Shown in pieces: positions 18,098 through 26,193 of a stretch of DNA of 64,000 bases; position 1 is the stretch's first letter; every line of letters begins with the position of its first letter. The position numbers and the translations under genes were made by a program. A model generated the notes under the pieces. It did not search any database, was not told the DNA's origin, and saw only the letters and a program-made list of their open reading frames with translations. The DNA comes from G963422275 sp963422275 (GTDB lineage: Bacteria; Pseudomonadota; Alphaproteobacteria; Rhodobacterales; Rhodobacteraceae), in NCBI GenBank assembly GCA_963422275.1, contig OY729418.1:2108001-2172000 (forward strand), read 5' to 3'.

Positions 18098-18634
18098 CTA
18101 GTGGTAGAGATGGATGGGGGTGCCGATGTCAACCAGACTGTAGATTTCCTTCATGTCAGCGTTCGAGACCGCGATGCACCCTTCAGTCCAGTCGCCCTTT
18201 CGTTGTCTCTTCGAATTGTTTGGCTGACCGTGAATGAAGATGTCCCCTCCCGGATTCATGTTCAGCAGAGATGCCACTCTCATGTCCCGTTCGTTCGGGT
18301 ATGAAATTCCAAGGGAACGGTAGAACTTGCTTTGCGGATTACGCCTGTCGATTACGTAATTTCCGACCGGAGTTCTTCCATCTCCCCTCATGTATTTGTG
18401 CCCGGCGGGGGACGATCCAAGACTTATTTCGTACTCTCGCACGAGATTGTCTCCATTGTATAATTTCAGCCGCCGCTCAAACTTGTGGACTTTCACCAAT
18501 GTGACATCGGTGACATTTTTCGGGAGTTCGTCTTTGGAACAGGAAGACAACGAGAGAGCGGCGAGAAGAAAGACCAGCGACCTCAGGGAAATTCTTGCGG
18601 CGCTGATCGCAGTTCGACAGAATGCGACGCTCAA
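18098..18634 (-). CDS. L,D-transpeptidase lipoprotein (YkuD family)
   Basis: The likely start is TTG at 18634, preceded by AGGGG with 6 bases of spacing. This gives a 178-residue lipoprotein precursor (SLVFLLAALSLSSC lipobox). The YkuD domain runs from LVKVHKFERRLKLYNGD to the catalytic block HGQPNNSKRQRKGDWTEGC. The family uses the final Cys to make L,D-crosslinks in peptidoglycan. ATG starts exist only far upstream, inside the rlmN gene, and would destroy the signal peptide. It follows rlmN by about 100 bp on the same strand. Confidence 0.87.
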   Translation of the reverse strand: MSVAFCRTAISAARISLRSLVFLLAALSLSSCSKDELPKNVTDVTLVKVHKFERRLKLYNGDNLVREYEISLGSSPAGHKYMRGDGRTPVGNYVIDRRNPQSKFYRSLGISYPNERDMRVASLLNMNPGGDIFIHGQPNNSKRQRKGDWTEGCIAVSNADMKEIYSLVDIGTPIHLYH

Positions 18635-18734
18635 TTCGTTCCCCTGATTCTTGTCGGATTCCGCATTGACGCCGACTCTTCGAACATCTGCCGAACTGTC
18701 GCCGCGAAATCGGTCGGCGTTTCTGCTATTCGGA

Positions 18735-20000
18735 TCAATTCGCGCATGCGGCTTGCTCCTTCTTCTGGCGGCGTTGTCGTTGCGACGAGGACTTGAGCTG
18801 ACCGCATGCAGCCAAGATGTCTTCACCTCGCGGTTTGCGCACGGGCGCGGAATAGCCAGCCTTGAACACGATCTTCGAAAAAGCGTTGATCCGGTCCGGG
18901 TCTGAACGCTTGTACGGTGCACCAGGCCATGCATTGAACGGTATGAGGTTGACCTTGGACGGCAGACCCTTGAGAAGTTGGACCAAGCGACATGCATCGT
19001 CGTCAAAATCGTTGATCCCCCTGAGCATTACGTATTCGAAAGTTATTCTGTCGGAGTTCCCCAAGCCAGGATATCTGCGCAATTCCTCAAACAGTGCGGC
19101 AATGTTCCATCGCCGGTTGATGGGAACGAGTTGATTGCGCACATCGTCCGTGGTCGCATGAAGCGATACTGCCAACCGGCAGTTGATTTCGCGTCCCACC
19201 CGCGCGATTTCGGGAACAACTCCTGCTGTGGAAAGGGTGATGCGGCGGCGGGAAAGGCTTATGCCCTCGGCATCCATCGCGATTTTCATCGCGTCCCGCA
19301 CGTTCTCGAAATTGTAGAGCGGTTCGCCCATTCCCATTAGCACGATGTTCGAGACAAGGCGAGTTCTGGTGCCGGCATTTCGGTCGGGCCTCTGCCAGTC
19401 GCCAAGATCGTCCCTCACTGAAAGAATCTGTCCGACAATTTCCGAGGTGGAAAGGTTGCGCACCAGCGCTTGCGTTCCGGTATGGCAGAATCTGCAGTTG
19501 AGAGTGCAGCCGACCTGCGAAGAGATGCATAAGGTGCCTCGGTCCGCATCCGGTATGTAAACCGTCTCGATTTCATGGCCGCCATCGATCCGAAACAGGT
19601 ATTTTCGCGTTCCGTCGCGGCTCACTTGTCTATCGACCATAGAAGGCACGGATATTTCGAACAGCCGCGAAAGCGTGCGTTGGTAGGTTTTCGCCAGATT
19701 GGTCATTGCAGCGAAATCGCGGCAGCCCTTTTGGTAGATCCATTTCCAGAGTTGCGTGACCCGCATCTGGACTTGTTCTTCCTGAGTGCCTGCCTCAAGC
19801 AGAGCTGCGGCCATCTCCTCTCTTGACATGCCGACAAGATTCATCCGCCCGTCCTCCGCATGCCCGAGTGATTTCCCGTAGGTCCCGATGGAAGCGAATC
19901 GGCGTCTCCCAGCCGTGCCTTCCGCCTGCCGCGAATTGGCTGTCGCCGAGTCCTCGACGAAGTCAGCGTCGCCCACAGGTGCCGATCGACTTTCTCCCAA
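18735..20000 (-). CDS. rlmN: Dual-specificity RNA methyltransferase (23S rRNA A2503 / tRNA A37)
   Basis: This is a radical-SAM enzyme with the cluster motif CTLNCRFC after SSQVG, the substrate-contact region VLMGMGEPLYNFENV, RRITLSTAGVVPEI and the C-terminal catalytic Cys segment EDILAACGQL. It adds a methyl group to C2 of A2503 in 23S rRNA and A37 in some tRNAs. The ATG at 20000 gives 421 residues, about 25 longer at the N-terminus than typical rhodobacterial RlmN. A non-ATG start downstream (before MNLVGMSREEM) is possible. The ialB-like gene lies just upstream, as in other Rhodobacterales. Confidence 0.93.
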   Translation of the reverse strand: MGESRSAPVGDADFVEDSATANSRQAEGTAGRRRFASIGTYGKSLGHAEDGRMNLVGMSREEMAAALLEAGTQEEQVQMRVTQLWKWIYQKGCRDFAAMTNLAKTYQRTLSRLFEISVPSMVDRQVSRDGTRKYLFRIDGGHEIETVYIPDADRGTLCISSQVGCTLNCRFCHTGTQALVRNLSTSEIVGQILSVRDDLGDWQRPDRNAGTRTRLVSNIVLMGMGEPLYNFENVRDAMKIAMDAEGISLSRRRITLSTAGVVPEIARVGREINCRLAVSLHATTDDVRNQLVPINRRWNIAALFEELRRYPGLGNSDRITFEYVMLRGINDFDDDACRLVQLLKGLPSKVNLIPFNAWPGAPYKRSDPDRINAFSKIVFKAGYSAPVRKPRGEDILAACGQLKSSSQRQRRQKKEQAACAN

Positions 20001-20102
20001 AAGGGGGTTCGCAGTTCAGGATTTGGCGGACCGCAGATCGCAACGTGGGGTGCGCGTCCGCACTCGTTTGCCACTGGACGCACTATAGGCGCGAACTCGA
20101 TC

Positions 20103-20654
20103 TCAGCCTGAATTGGCTACGAGGCAGAGTGCAGCTGCCCGCTCCATCGCCTTGGTCACCCCGAAAAGCGAAAACTCGTCCTCGGTCAATGTGCCGCGAG
20201 AGGATGTTCCGGTTACGATCATCCTGCTCCCTTTCTTCATCGCTTCGACAACTTCCGCGTTGTCCTCCAAGGCTGGCCATGCAAAGCCCTCTGTTTCCCC
20301 TTGCCCGATGTCGAAGATGTATTTTTTACCGTCGATTTTCACGGACACATGCGAGCCGTCCTTGTAAGGGTACCCGCCCTGAAAGGCGACCGCGTACAAT
20401 TCGGGCGTTTTTCCAGTGACAATTGCCGCCAAGTAAATCTCGGACCGTCGAACGGTGACGACTTTGCCGCCTTTTGTGTTTACAGTTCTCTTTGGCTTGG
20501 AGATCACGCCGCACTCCCGCGGCTCTGATTCGGTCTTGTAAACGACCCAGTCATTGATGCTCTCGACACCCCGAATCAGTTCAGACCTTGCCTCGGACAT
20601 GCCGAAAGAAACAACGACCGCGCCAGCGACCGCGAGGGCCTTCCATTGAATCAT
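20103..20654 (-). CDS. Invasion-associated locus B (IalB) family protein
   Basis: The 183-residue exported protein has a signal peptide (ALAVAGAVVVSFGMSEARS), followed by the IalB-like domain: INDWVVYKTESEPRECGVIS, EIYLAAIV and the C-terminal SLFGVTKAMERAAALC. Two cysteines (after EPRE and in AALC) could form a disulfide. IalB was first described in Bartonella invasion, but this family is widespread in free-living Alphaproteobacteria where it is a periplasmic protein of unknown role. The linkage to rlmN is conserved in the order. Confidence 0.85.
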   Translation of the reverse strand: MIQWKALAVAGAVVVSFGMSEARSELIRGVESINDWVVYKTESEPRECGVISKPKRTVNTKGGKVVTVRRSEIYLAAIVTGKTPELYAVAFQGGYPYKDGSHVSVKIDGKKYIFDIGQGETEGFAWPALEDNAEVVEAMKKGSRMIVTGTSSRGTLTEDEFSLFGVTKAMERAAALCLVANSG

Positions 20655-21258
20655 CTTTCTGCTCCACCTGTATCGACTCTTGTTTCTCTGCTGCCTACAT
20701 CTAGGACGTTGCCACTTGCGGGAATTTTCCGCATTGTCTGCTCGTGGAGTTTATACATTCTTCCACGAAAATCAATGCTGCCCAAACTTGGGAATGGCCT
20801 TAAGGGATGTGGCACTTGACGGCAATTGTCGGGTTGGAACAGTCCTCGCCGCTTCCGCCCCGAGACAGGGTGCCGCCTTTAAATTTTCCCGTTCGTCGGC
20901 GGCTGGCGGCAGCTTGACGACGGCAAGAACCATGCCGAGGATCACGTCACCATCCCAAACCGATCTTCGTGAAACGGCGCGGAAGCGGTTTATTGCCCTG
21001 CCTCTGCGTTGTTGCTTGCAGGCAAATTGCATCGCCGGCTGGGACAGGAAAGCCGGAATTTTTCAAAAGCGTCGTCCCCGCTCCCGATAGGGTCTGCTTG
21101 AACGGTGTTCGGAGTTGATATATCAATCTGCCGGACGCGGTTTTTGGCATCTGCGAGTTTCTGCGCTGATGAATTTGTCCGGCCTTTCGCGCTATACTGG
21201 ATTCCGGCAGTGCGGAGGTGTGTTGCGTTGCCGGCTCGCTTGAATTGTTGGAGATAGC
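20655..21258. other. Intergenic region upstream of leuC
   Basis: About 600 bp between the divergent ialB-like gene and leuC. No supportable gene. It holds a 12-bp perfect palindrome at 21115-21126 and a TATACT hexamer at 21193-21198 that could be a -10 element, but no well-spaced -35 was identified. Confidence 0.5.
21115..21126. promoter_or_regulatory. Palindrome TTGATATATCAA upstream of leuC
   Basis: A perfect 12-bp palindrome lies 133 bp before the leuC ATG. Its arms (TTGATAT) are the same as those of the inverted repeat at 28782-28798. It may be an operator. It lacks the TTGAT-N4-ATCAA spacing of FNR/FixK boxes. Confidence 0.3.
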
Positions 21259-22665
21259 ATGACTGCCCCCAGGACACTGTACGACAAGATATGGGACGAA
21301 CATGTCGTCCATGAAGCCGACAACGGAATCTGCCTTATATATATTGACCGTCACCTCGTGCATGAAGTCACAAGCCCACAGGCATTCGAAGGATTGCGAA
21401 TGGCTGGACGGACCGTACGGGCTCCCGAGAAGACGATAGCTGTTCCGGATCATAACGTTCCTACCGATGTTGGACGGGAAAAGGGAATCGACAACAAGGA
21501 GAGCCGTATCCAAGTGGAGACTCTGGAGAAGAACGCACGTGATTTCGGGATAGAGTATTACGACGTCAACGATGTGCGCCAGGGAATTGTCCATATCATC
21601 GGCCCGGAACTCGGATGGACCCAGCCTGGAATGACGATCGTCTGCGGCGACAGCCATACTGCGACGCATGGAGCGTTTGGTGCCTTGGCGCATGGCATCG
21701 GAACGAGCGAAGTGGAACATGTGCTCGCAACGCAGACGCTTATCCAGAAGAAATCCAAGAACATGAAAGTCGAAATCACGGGTTCGCTCGGAGAGGGAGT
21801 AACGGCCAAGGATCTCACGCTGTCCGTCATCGGTGCAACCGGGACTGCTGGCGGCAGTGGACATGTGATCGAGTACTGCGGCAGTGCCATTTCCGAACTG
21901 ACCATGGAAGGCAGGATGACGGTCTGCAACATGGCGATCGAGGGCGGCGCGCGCGCGGGCCTCGTTGCACCGGACGAAAAGACATTCGAGTACGTGAGAG
22001 GCCGCCCGAACGCGCCGAAGGGCGCGGCTTATGAAATGGCACTGACATGGTGGAAGACGCTGTGTTCGGACGAAGGGGCACAGTTCGACAAAGAGGTCGC
22101 AATCGACGGAGCTTCGATCGCGCCAGTCGTGACTTGGGGCACCAGCCCCGAGGACGTGCTCCCGATCACGGAAGAGGTGCCGCACCCGGAACACTTCGTG
22201 GGTTCAAAGGTTGATGCCGTCCGCCGAAGCCTGAAATACATGGGGCTGGAACCGGGAACGAAGCTTTCTGACATCCCTATAGATACCGTGTTCATTGGTT
22301 CTTGCACGAACGGGAGAATCGAGGATCTTCGCGAAGTCGCGAGGGTCATGGAGGGTCGCAAGGTTAAAGATGGCATCCGGGCGATGATTGTTCCGGGGTC
22401 CGGCCTCGTTCGCGCCCAGGCGGAGGAAGAGGGAGTTGCGCAGAAGCTGGTCGAGGCCGGCTTTGACTGGCGCATGGCCGGCTGCTCAATGTGTCTCGGA
22501 ATGAATCCGGACCAACTCAAGCCGGGTGAGCGGTGTGCATCGACGTCCAACCGGAACTTCGAGGGGCGGCAAGGACGTGGTGGAAGAACGCATTTGCTAA
22601 GTCCTGCGATGGCTGCGGCTGCGGCGGTCACCGGACATCTCACCGATGTCAGGAACATCACGTGA
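21259..22665 (+). CDS. leuC: 3-isopropylmalate dehydratase large subunit
   Basis: The 468-residue aconitase-family subunit shows the substrate and cluster motifs VCGDSHTATHGAFGALAHG, FIGSCTNGRIEDLR and CSMCLGMNPD, with the three [4Fe-4S] cysteines. With LeuD it isomerises 2-isopropylmalate to 3-isopropylmalate in leucine biosynthesis. The length is normal. The ATG at 21259 gives the expected MTAPRTLYDKIWDEHVV N-terminus. leuD follows after 61 bp on the same strand, so the pair forms an operon. leuA and leuB are not in the window. Confidence 0.97.
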   Translation: MTAPRTLYDKIWDEHVVHEADNGICLIYIDRHLVHEVTSPQAFEGLRMAGRTVRAPEKTIAVPDHNVPTDVGREKGIDNKESRIQVETLEKNARDFGIEYYDVNDVRQGIVHIIGPELGWTQPGMTIVCGDSHTATHGAFGALAHGIGTSEVEHVLATQTLIQKKSKNMKVEITGSLGEGVTAKDLTLSVIGATGTAGGSGHVIEYCGSAISELTMEGRMTVCNMAIEGGARAGLVAPDEKTFEYVRGRPNAPKGAAYEMALTWWKTLCSDEGAQFDKEVAIDGASIAPVVTWGTSPEDVLPITEEVPHPEHFVGSKVDAVRRSLKYMGLEPGTKLSDIPIDTVFIGSCTNGRIEDLREVARVMEGRKVKDGIRAMIVPGSGLVRAQAEEEGVAQKLVEAGFDWRMAGCSMCLGMNPDQLKPGERCASTSNRNFEGRQGRGGRTHLLSPAMAAAAAVTGHLTDVRNIT

Positions 22666-22726
22666 GGACCGTTTTGAAGCACAAGACAGTCACTGGCGTT
22701 GCCTGAGAAAGGGAAAGGCCGAGACA

Positions 22727-23332
22727 ATGGAGAAATTCGAGAAAATAACGGGCATTGCGGCACCGATGCCGCTCGTGAATATCGATACCGACATGATCAT
22801 TCCGAAGCAGTTCCTGAAGACCATCAAGAGAACTGGACTCGGCGTCAGCTTGTTCTTCGAGATGCGGTATGACATGGATGGCAGCGAAAATCCGGAATTC
22901 GTCCTGAACAAGCGGGCGTGGCGCAATTCGGAAATCATTGTCGCAGGAGACAACTTCGGCTGCGGGTCGTCGCGGGAGCATGCGCCTTGGGCGCTCAAGG
23001 ACTTCGGAATCCGTTGCGTGATCTCGACCAGCTTTGCCGATATCTTCTACAACAATTGCTTCAAGAACGGGATTCTGCCGGTAACTCTGCCGAAAGAGCA
23101 GGTCGACGCGCTCATGGATGGATCCCGCAACGGCGAAAACGCCAGGTTCACCGTGGATCTCAAGAACCAGACGGTGACGGGGTTGGGAGGCGAGATCTAT
23201 GCCTTCGAGATAGATCCCTTCAGGAAACGCTGCCTCTTGGAAGGTCTGGATGACATCGGCCTGTCCTTGGAGAAAGCTACCCACATCGACAAGTTCGAGG
23301 AGACTCGCCGCGCCTCAAGGCCATGGCTTTGA
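22727..23332 (+). CDS. leuD: 3-isopropylmalate dehydratase small subunit
   Basis: The 201-residue swivel-domain subunit has the family motifs MPLVNIDTDMIIPKQFLK, GDNFGCGSSREHAPWAL and NNCFKNGILPV. The ATG at 22727 was chosen because GGAAAGG lies upstream and the protein then starts at the normal MEKFEKITG. An in-frame ATG at 22646 overlaps the end of leuC and adds 27 unrelated residues. It pairs with LeuC. The stop codon sits in the loop of a hairpin that separates leuD from the convergent ABC transporter genes. Confidence 0.96.
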   Translation: MEKFEKITGIAAPMPLVNIDTDMIIPKQFLKTIKRTGLGVSLFFEMRYDMDGSENPEFVLNKRAWRNSEIIVAGDNFGCGSSREHAPWALKDFGIRCVISTSFADIFYNNCFKNGILPVTLPKEQVDALMDGSRNGENARFTVDLKNQTVTGLGGEIYAFEIDPFRKRCLLEGLDDIGLSLEKATHIDKFEETRRASRPWL

Positions 23333-23345
23333 GGCGGCCTTGAGG
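23313..23345. terminator. Hairpin at leuD 3' end, between convergent genes
   Basis: A perfect 10-bp stem (23313-23322 with 23336-23345) has a 13-nt loop that includes the leuD stop codon. It lies between convergent transcription units. There is no T-run, so it may be a weak or Rho-assisted terminator. Confidence 0.5.
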
Positions 23346-23365
23346 AATTCAGTGCTTGCAGAAAG

Positions 23366-24424
23366 TCAGGAACGCACTCGCTTGCCTGTCTCGGGATTGA
23401 AAAGGTAGGTGTGGTCAGACTTGATCCTTAATCCGATGTGGTCGTTCATCAAGACTTTCAGGTGGCGATCCCCCTTGCAGGTCAAGCGCTGTGCTCCAAG
23501 CTGGGCGGTGATCAGCACGCTCTCGCCGGTGTTCTCGCTGGCATAGACTGTCGCCTCGACATCACCGTCTCCGGCGGAACATACCCCGATATCCTCGGCC
23601 CGCACGCCCAATACCGCACGGTTGGCGTTTTCGCTCGGAATCGAGGATATCCGTATGCCATCGGTCGTACGGAACAGCCCATCGGAAACGATCCCCTCCA
23701 AGAGATTCATGGCTGGAGAGCCGATGAAGCCCGCAACAAACAGGTTGGCCGGGTCGTTGTAGATTTCATCAGGTGGTCCGAGTTGCTGAATGCGCCCGTG
23801 ATTCATCACGCCGACGCGGTCGGCCAGTGTCATTGCCTCGATCTGGTCATGGGTAACGTACACCGTCGTGATCTGGAGCTGGTGGCTCAGATGCTTGAGC
23901 TCGGCCCGCATGGTGACACGCAGCTTCGCATCGAGATTGGACAGAGGTTCGTCCATCAAGAATGCCTTTGGGGTCCTGACGATCGCCCTTGCCAGAGCGA
24001 CTCTTTGCCGCTGGCCGCCCGACAGCTCCCGCGGCTTGCGGTCCATCAACTCCGTCAGCTCGACTGTTTCGGCAGCCTTGGCGACGAGTGATTCGATCTT
24101 GGACTTCTCGGTGTTCCTCACTTTCAGCGGGTATGCGATGTTTGCGAAAACTGTCATGTGAGGGTACAGGCCGTAGTTCTGGAAAACCATCGCGACATCC
24201 CGGTCTTTCGGAAGATCGTCATTGACCATGCGATCCCCAATCCAGACCTCGCCTTCGGTCGGCTCCTCCAGTCCCGCGATCATCCGCATCGTCGTCGTCT
24301 TCCCGCAACCCGAAGGCCCGAGCAGAACGAGAAACTCCTTATCTTGGATATCCAAGCTCTGGTTGTCGACCCCGACGAAGTTGCCCCATCGCTTGGTGAT
24401 GCCTTTCAGCCGAATTTGCGCCAT
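23366..24424 (-). CDS. ABC transporter ATP-binding protein (UgpC/MalK type)
   Basis: The 352-residue ATPase has Walker A GPSGCGKTT, Q-loop FQNYGLYPH, signature LSGGQRQRVALARA, Walker B AFLMDEPLSNLD and the switch His in YVTHDQIEAMT. A C-terminal TOBE domain (ANRAVLGVRAEDIG) is typical of carbohydrate importers of the CUT1 class. The ATG at 24424 overlaps the upstream permease stop by one base (TGATG), so translation is coupled. It is the last gene of the four-gene importer (binding protein, two permeases, ATPase) read from 27531 to 23366. Confidence 0.93.
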   Translation of the reverse strand: MAQIRLKGITKRWGNFVGVDNQSLDIQDKEFLVLLGPSGCGKTTTMRMIAGLEEPTEGEVWIGDRMVNDDLPKDRDVAMVFQNYGLYPHMTVFANIAYPLKVRNTEKSKIESLVAKAAETVELTELMDRKPRELSGGQRQRVALARAIVRTPKAFLMDEPLSNLDAKLRVTMRAELKHLSHQLQITTVYVTHDQIEAMTLADRVGVMNHGRIQQLGPPDEIYNDPANLFVAGFIGSPAMNLLEGIVSDGLFRTTDGIRISSIPSENANRAVLGVRAEDIGVCSAGDGDVEATVYASENTGESVLITAQLGAQRLTCKGDRHLKVLMNDHIGLRIKSDHTYLFNPETGKRVRS

Positions 24425-25251
24425 CAGCGTACCGCCCCCATTGTCATTCCCTGAACGAAGTGCTTTCTGATGATGAGGGCCAGCACGAACATCGGCACCA
24501 TGATGATGATGCCGGCGGCCGACAGCAGGTTCCAAAGATCTCCTTCCTCAGCCTTGAACAGCGCAAGGCCGATCGGAAGGGTGACCGAGTCCTTGTTGGT
24601 CAGGATCAAAGCGAACAGGAATTCGTTCCAGGCAATGATGAAGCAGAATATGCCTGACGTTATGAGACCCGGAGCCGCCATCGGAAGCACGATGTTGCGA
24701 ATTACTTGAAGACGGGTGGAACCGTCGACCATTGCAGCCTCTTCCGTGTCGATGGGGATTCCGTCAATGAAACCCTTGATCATCCATATTGCAAACGGCA
24801 TGACGATGGCGAGGTTGACAAGTACCAGCCCGGTCAGCGTGTCCAGCAGACCGATGTCGCGGAACATCACGAAGAACGGGAGTACAATGACCACGGCGGG
24901 CACAAACTGCGTGGCGAGTATCATCACCAACATCGTCGTTTCTCCCCGGAGCCTGAACCGGGAGAACGAGTAGGCGGCACAGGTGGCGACGGGGATGGCG
25001 ATTGCAACGGTGGCTGCAGCAACTACCGTGGAGTTGAAGAGCTTCTCGCCGAGATGGTAGGGAGACGCGAAGACGATCCCGAAATTCCTGATTGTCGGCT
25101 CGAAAAGGATCTTCAACTGGTAGACGTCGACATGGCTCTTGAATGCGGCGAGGAATATCCAGGCTATCGGAACGATCATGACAGCGGCGGCCGCAAGAAT
25201 CAGGGCAACCTGAATGCTTCGCCACATCCATCTTCCCCGGGAGCTGGTCAT
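24424..25251 (-). CDS. Carbohydrate-type ABC permease (MalG/UgpE-like)
   Basis: The 275-residue permease has six predicted helices and the EAA loop for ATPase contact (EEAAMVDGSTRLQVIRNIVLP). The C-terminal helix ends MTMGAVR. It belongs to the CUT1 inner-membrane permeases. The ATG at 25251 overlaps the stop of the preceding permease by 4 bp (ATGA). An in-frame extension to 25326 overlaps that gene further and is not needed. It pairs with the 25248-26129 permease. Confidence 0.92.
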   Translation of the reverse strand: MTSSRGRWMWRSIQVALILAAAAVMIVPIAWIFLAAFKSHVDVYQLKILFEPTIRNFGIVFASPYHLGEKLFNSTVVAAATVAIAIPVATCAAYSFSRFRLRGETTMLVMILATQFVPAVVIVLPFFVMFRDIGLLDTLTGLVLVNLAIVMPFAIWMIKGFIDGIPIDTEEAAMVDGSTRLQVIRNIVLPMAAPGLITSGIFCFIIAWNEFLFALILTNKDSVTLPIGLALFKAEEGDLWNLLSAAGIIIMVPMFVLALIIRKHFVQGMTMGAVR

Positions 25252-26129
25252 CGTCCCTGGCCTTTTCTGAAAACGAGCTTTGCATAGGCATAGGTGAGGA
25301 AGATCATTGGAACGACCATCAGCCATGCCACGGCGGAAGCGAATCCGATCTGGCCGTATTTCAACCCGTTGAAGTAGATGAAGTGGCTCAATGTCTGCGT
25401 TGCGGTGCCAGGACCGCCATTGGTCAGCATGTAGACCTGATCGAATGTCTTGAGCGAGAAGATCGACTTCAGTATCACGACGACGGCAAGCACGGGGCCA
25501 AGCTGCGGAAGCGTAACGTCACGGAGCACCTGCCATCCGGCGGCACCGTCAACCTCGGCGGCTTCGATCGTGTCTCTGGGAATGGACGCCAGTCCGCCGA
25601 TCAGAACCAGCGTCAGAAAGGGAATCCAGCCCCAAACGTCTGCCATGACGCAGACGGCAAAAGCCAGAATGGGATCGGCCAGCCAGTTGATGTCGGCAAG
25701 TGGCGGAATAACAAGTCCGAAAAAGGCGTCGAACAGTCCGAATTCCGGATTGAACATGAACCGGAACGAAACGCCGATCAGGGCTGGCGACATCGCGAAG
25801 GGAAGAATGAGCAGAGTCTGCATCGAAGCCCGGAACCGTCCGCCGGGGGCCAGAAGCAGCGCAAGCCCGAGAGCGATGAGCACAGTCAATGTCACTGTGA
25901 CAATGGTGTAGACGGCGGTCACGACGACCGAGTTCCAGAAAGCGGGATCTTCGAAGACCGCCCAGTAATAGTTTTCCGGGCCAATGAAGCCTTGAGGAAA
26001 ACCGGGGCGCGTGAGGCGACCCTGATAGAAGGACAACACGAACGACTGCACCAGAGGCCAGATCGCCGTTACAAAGACCACCATCACGGCAGGCAGCACG
26101 AGCAAGTATTTCAGCACGTGGTCGCGCAT
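25248..26129 (-). CDS. Carbohydrate-type ABC permease (MalF/UgpA-like)
   Basis: The 293-residue inner-membrane permease has helices at about residues 10-30, 70-95, 105-130, 155-180, 205-230 and 260-285. The EAA motif is IEAAEVDGAAGWQVLRDVTLP. The LTNGGPGTATQTLSHFIY segment before the last helix is typical of CUT1 MalF-type permeases. It lies 64 bp downstream of the binding-protein gene and is coupled to the next permease by a 4-bp overlap. Confidence 0.92.
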   Translation of the reverse strand: MRDHVLKYLLVLPAVMVVFVTAIWPLVQSFVLSFYQGRLTRPGFPQGFIGPENYYWAVFEDPAFWNSVVVTAVYTIVTVTLTVLIALGLALLLAPGGRFRASMQTLLILPFAMSPALIGVSFRFMFNPEFGLFDAFFGLVIPPLADINWLADPILAFAVCVMADVWGWIPFLTLVLIGGLASIPRDTIEAAEVDGAAGWQVLRDVTLPQLGPVLAVVVILKSIFSLKTFDQVYMLTNGGPGTATQTLSHFIYFNGLKYGQIGFASAVAWLMVVPMIFLTYAYAKLVFRKGQGR

Positions 26130-26193
26130 GGAATGCTGCCGTCAGTTGGGTTCCGGCGCGAGACCAGTCCCGCGCCGGAACAGGTTCACCGTT

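Noticed and set aside
21115..21126. FNR/FixK box reading of TTGATATATCAA
   Set aside because: FNR-type boxes need TTGAT-N4-ATCAA (14 bp). Here the half-sites are separated by 2 bp.
20947..22194. Minus-strand frame of 415 codons opposite leuC
   Set aside because: It is a shadow of leuC, which is unmistakable on the plus strand.
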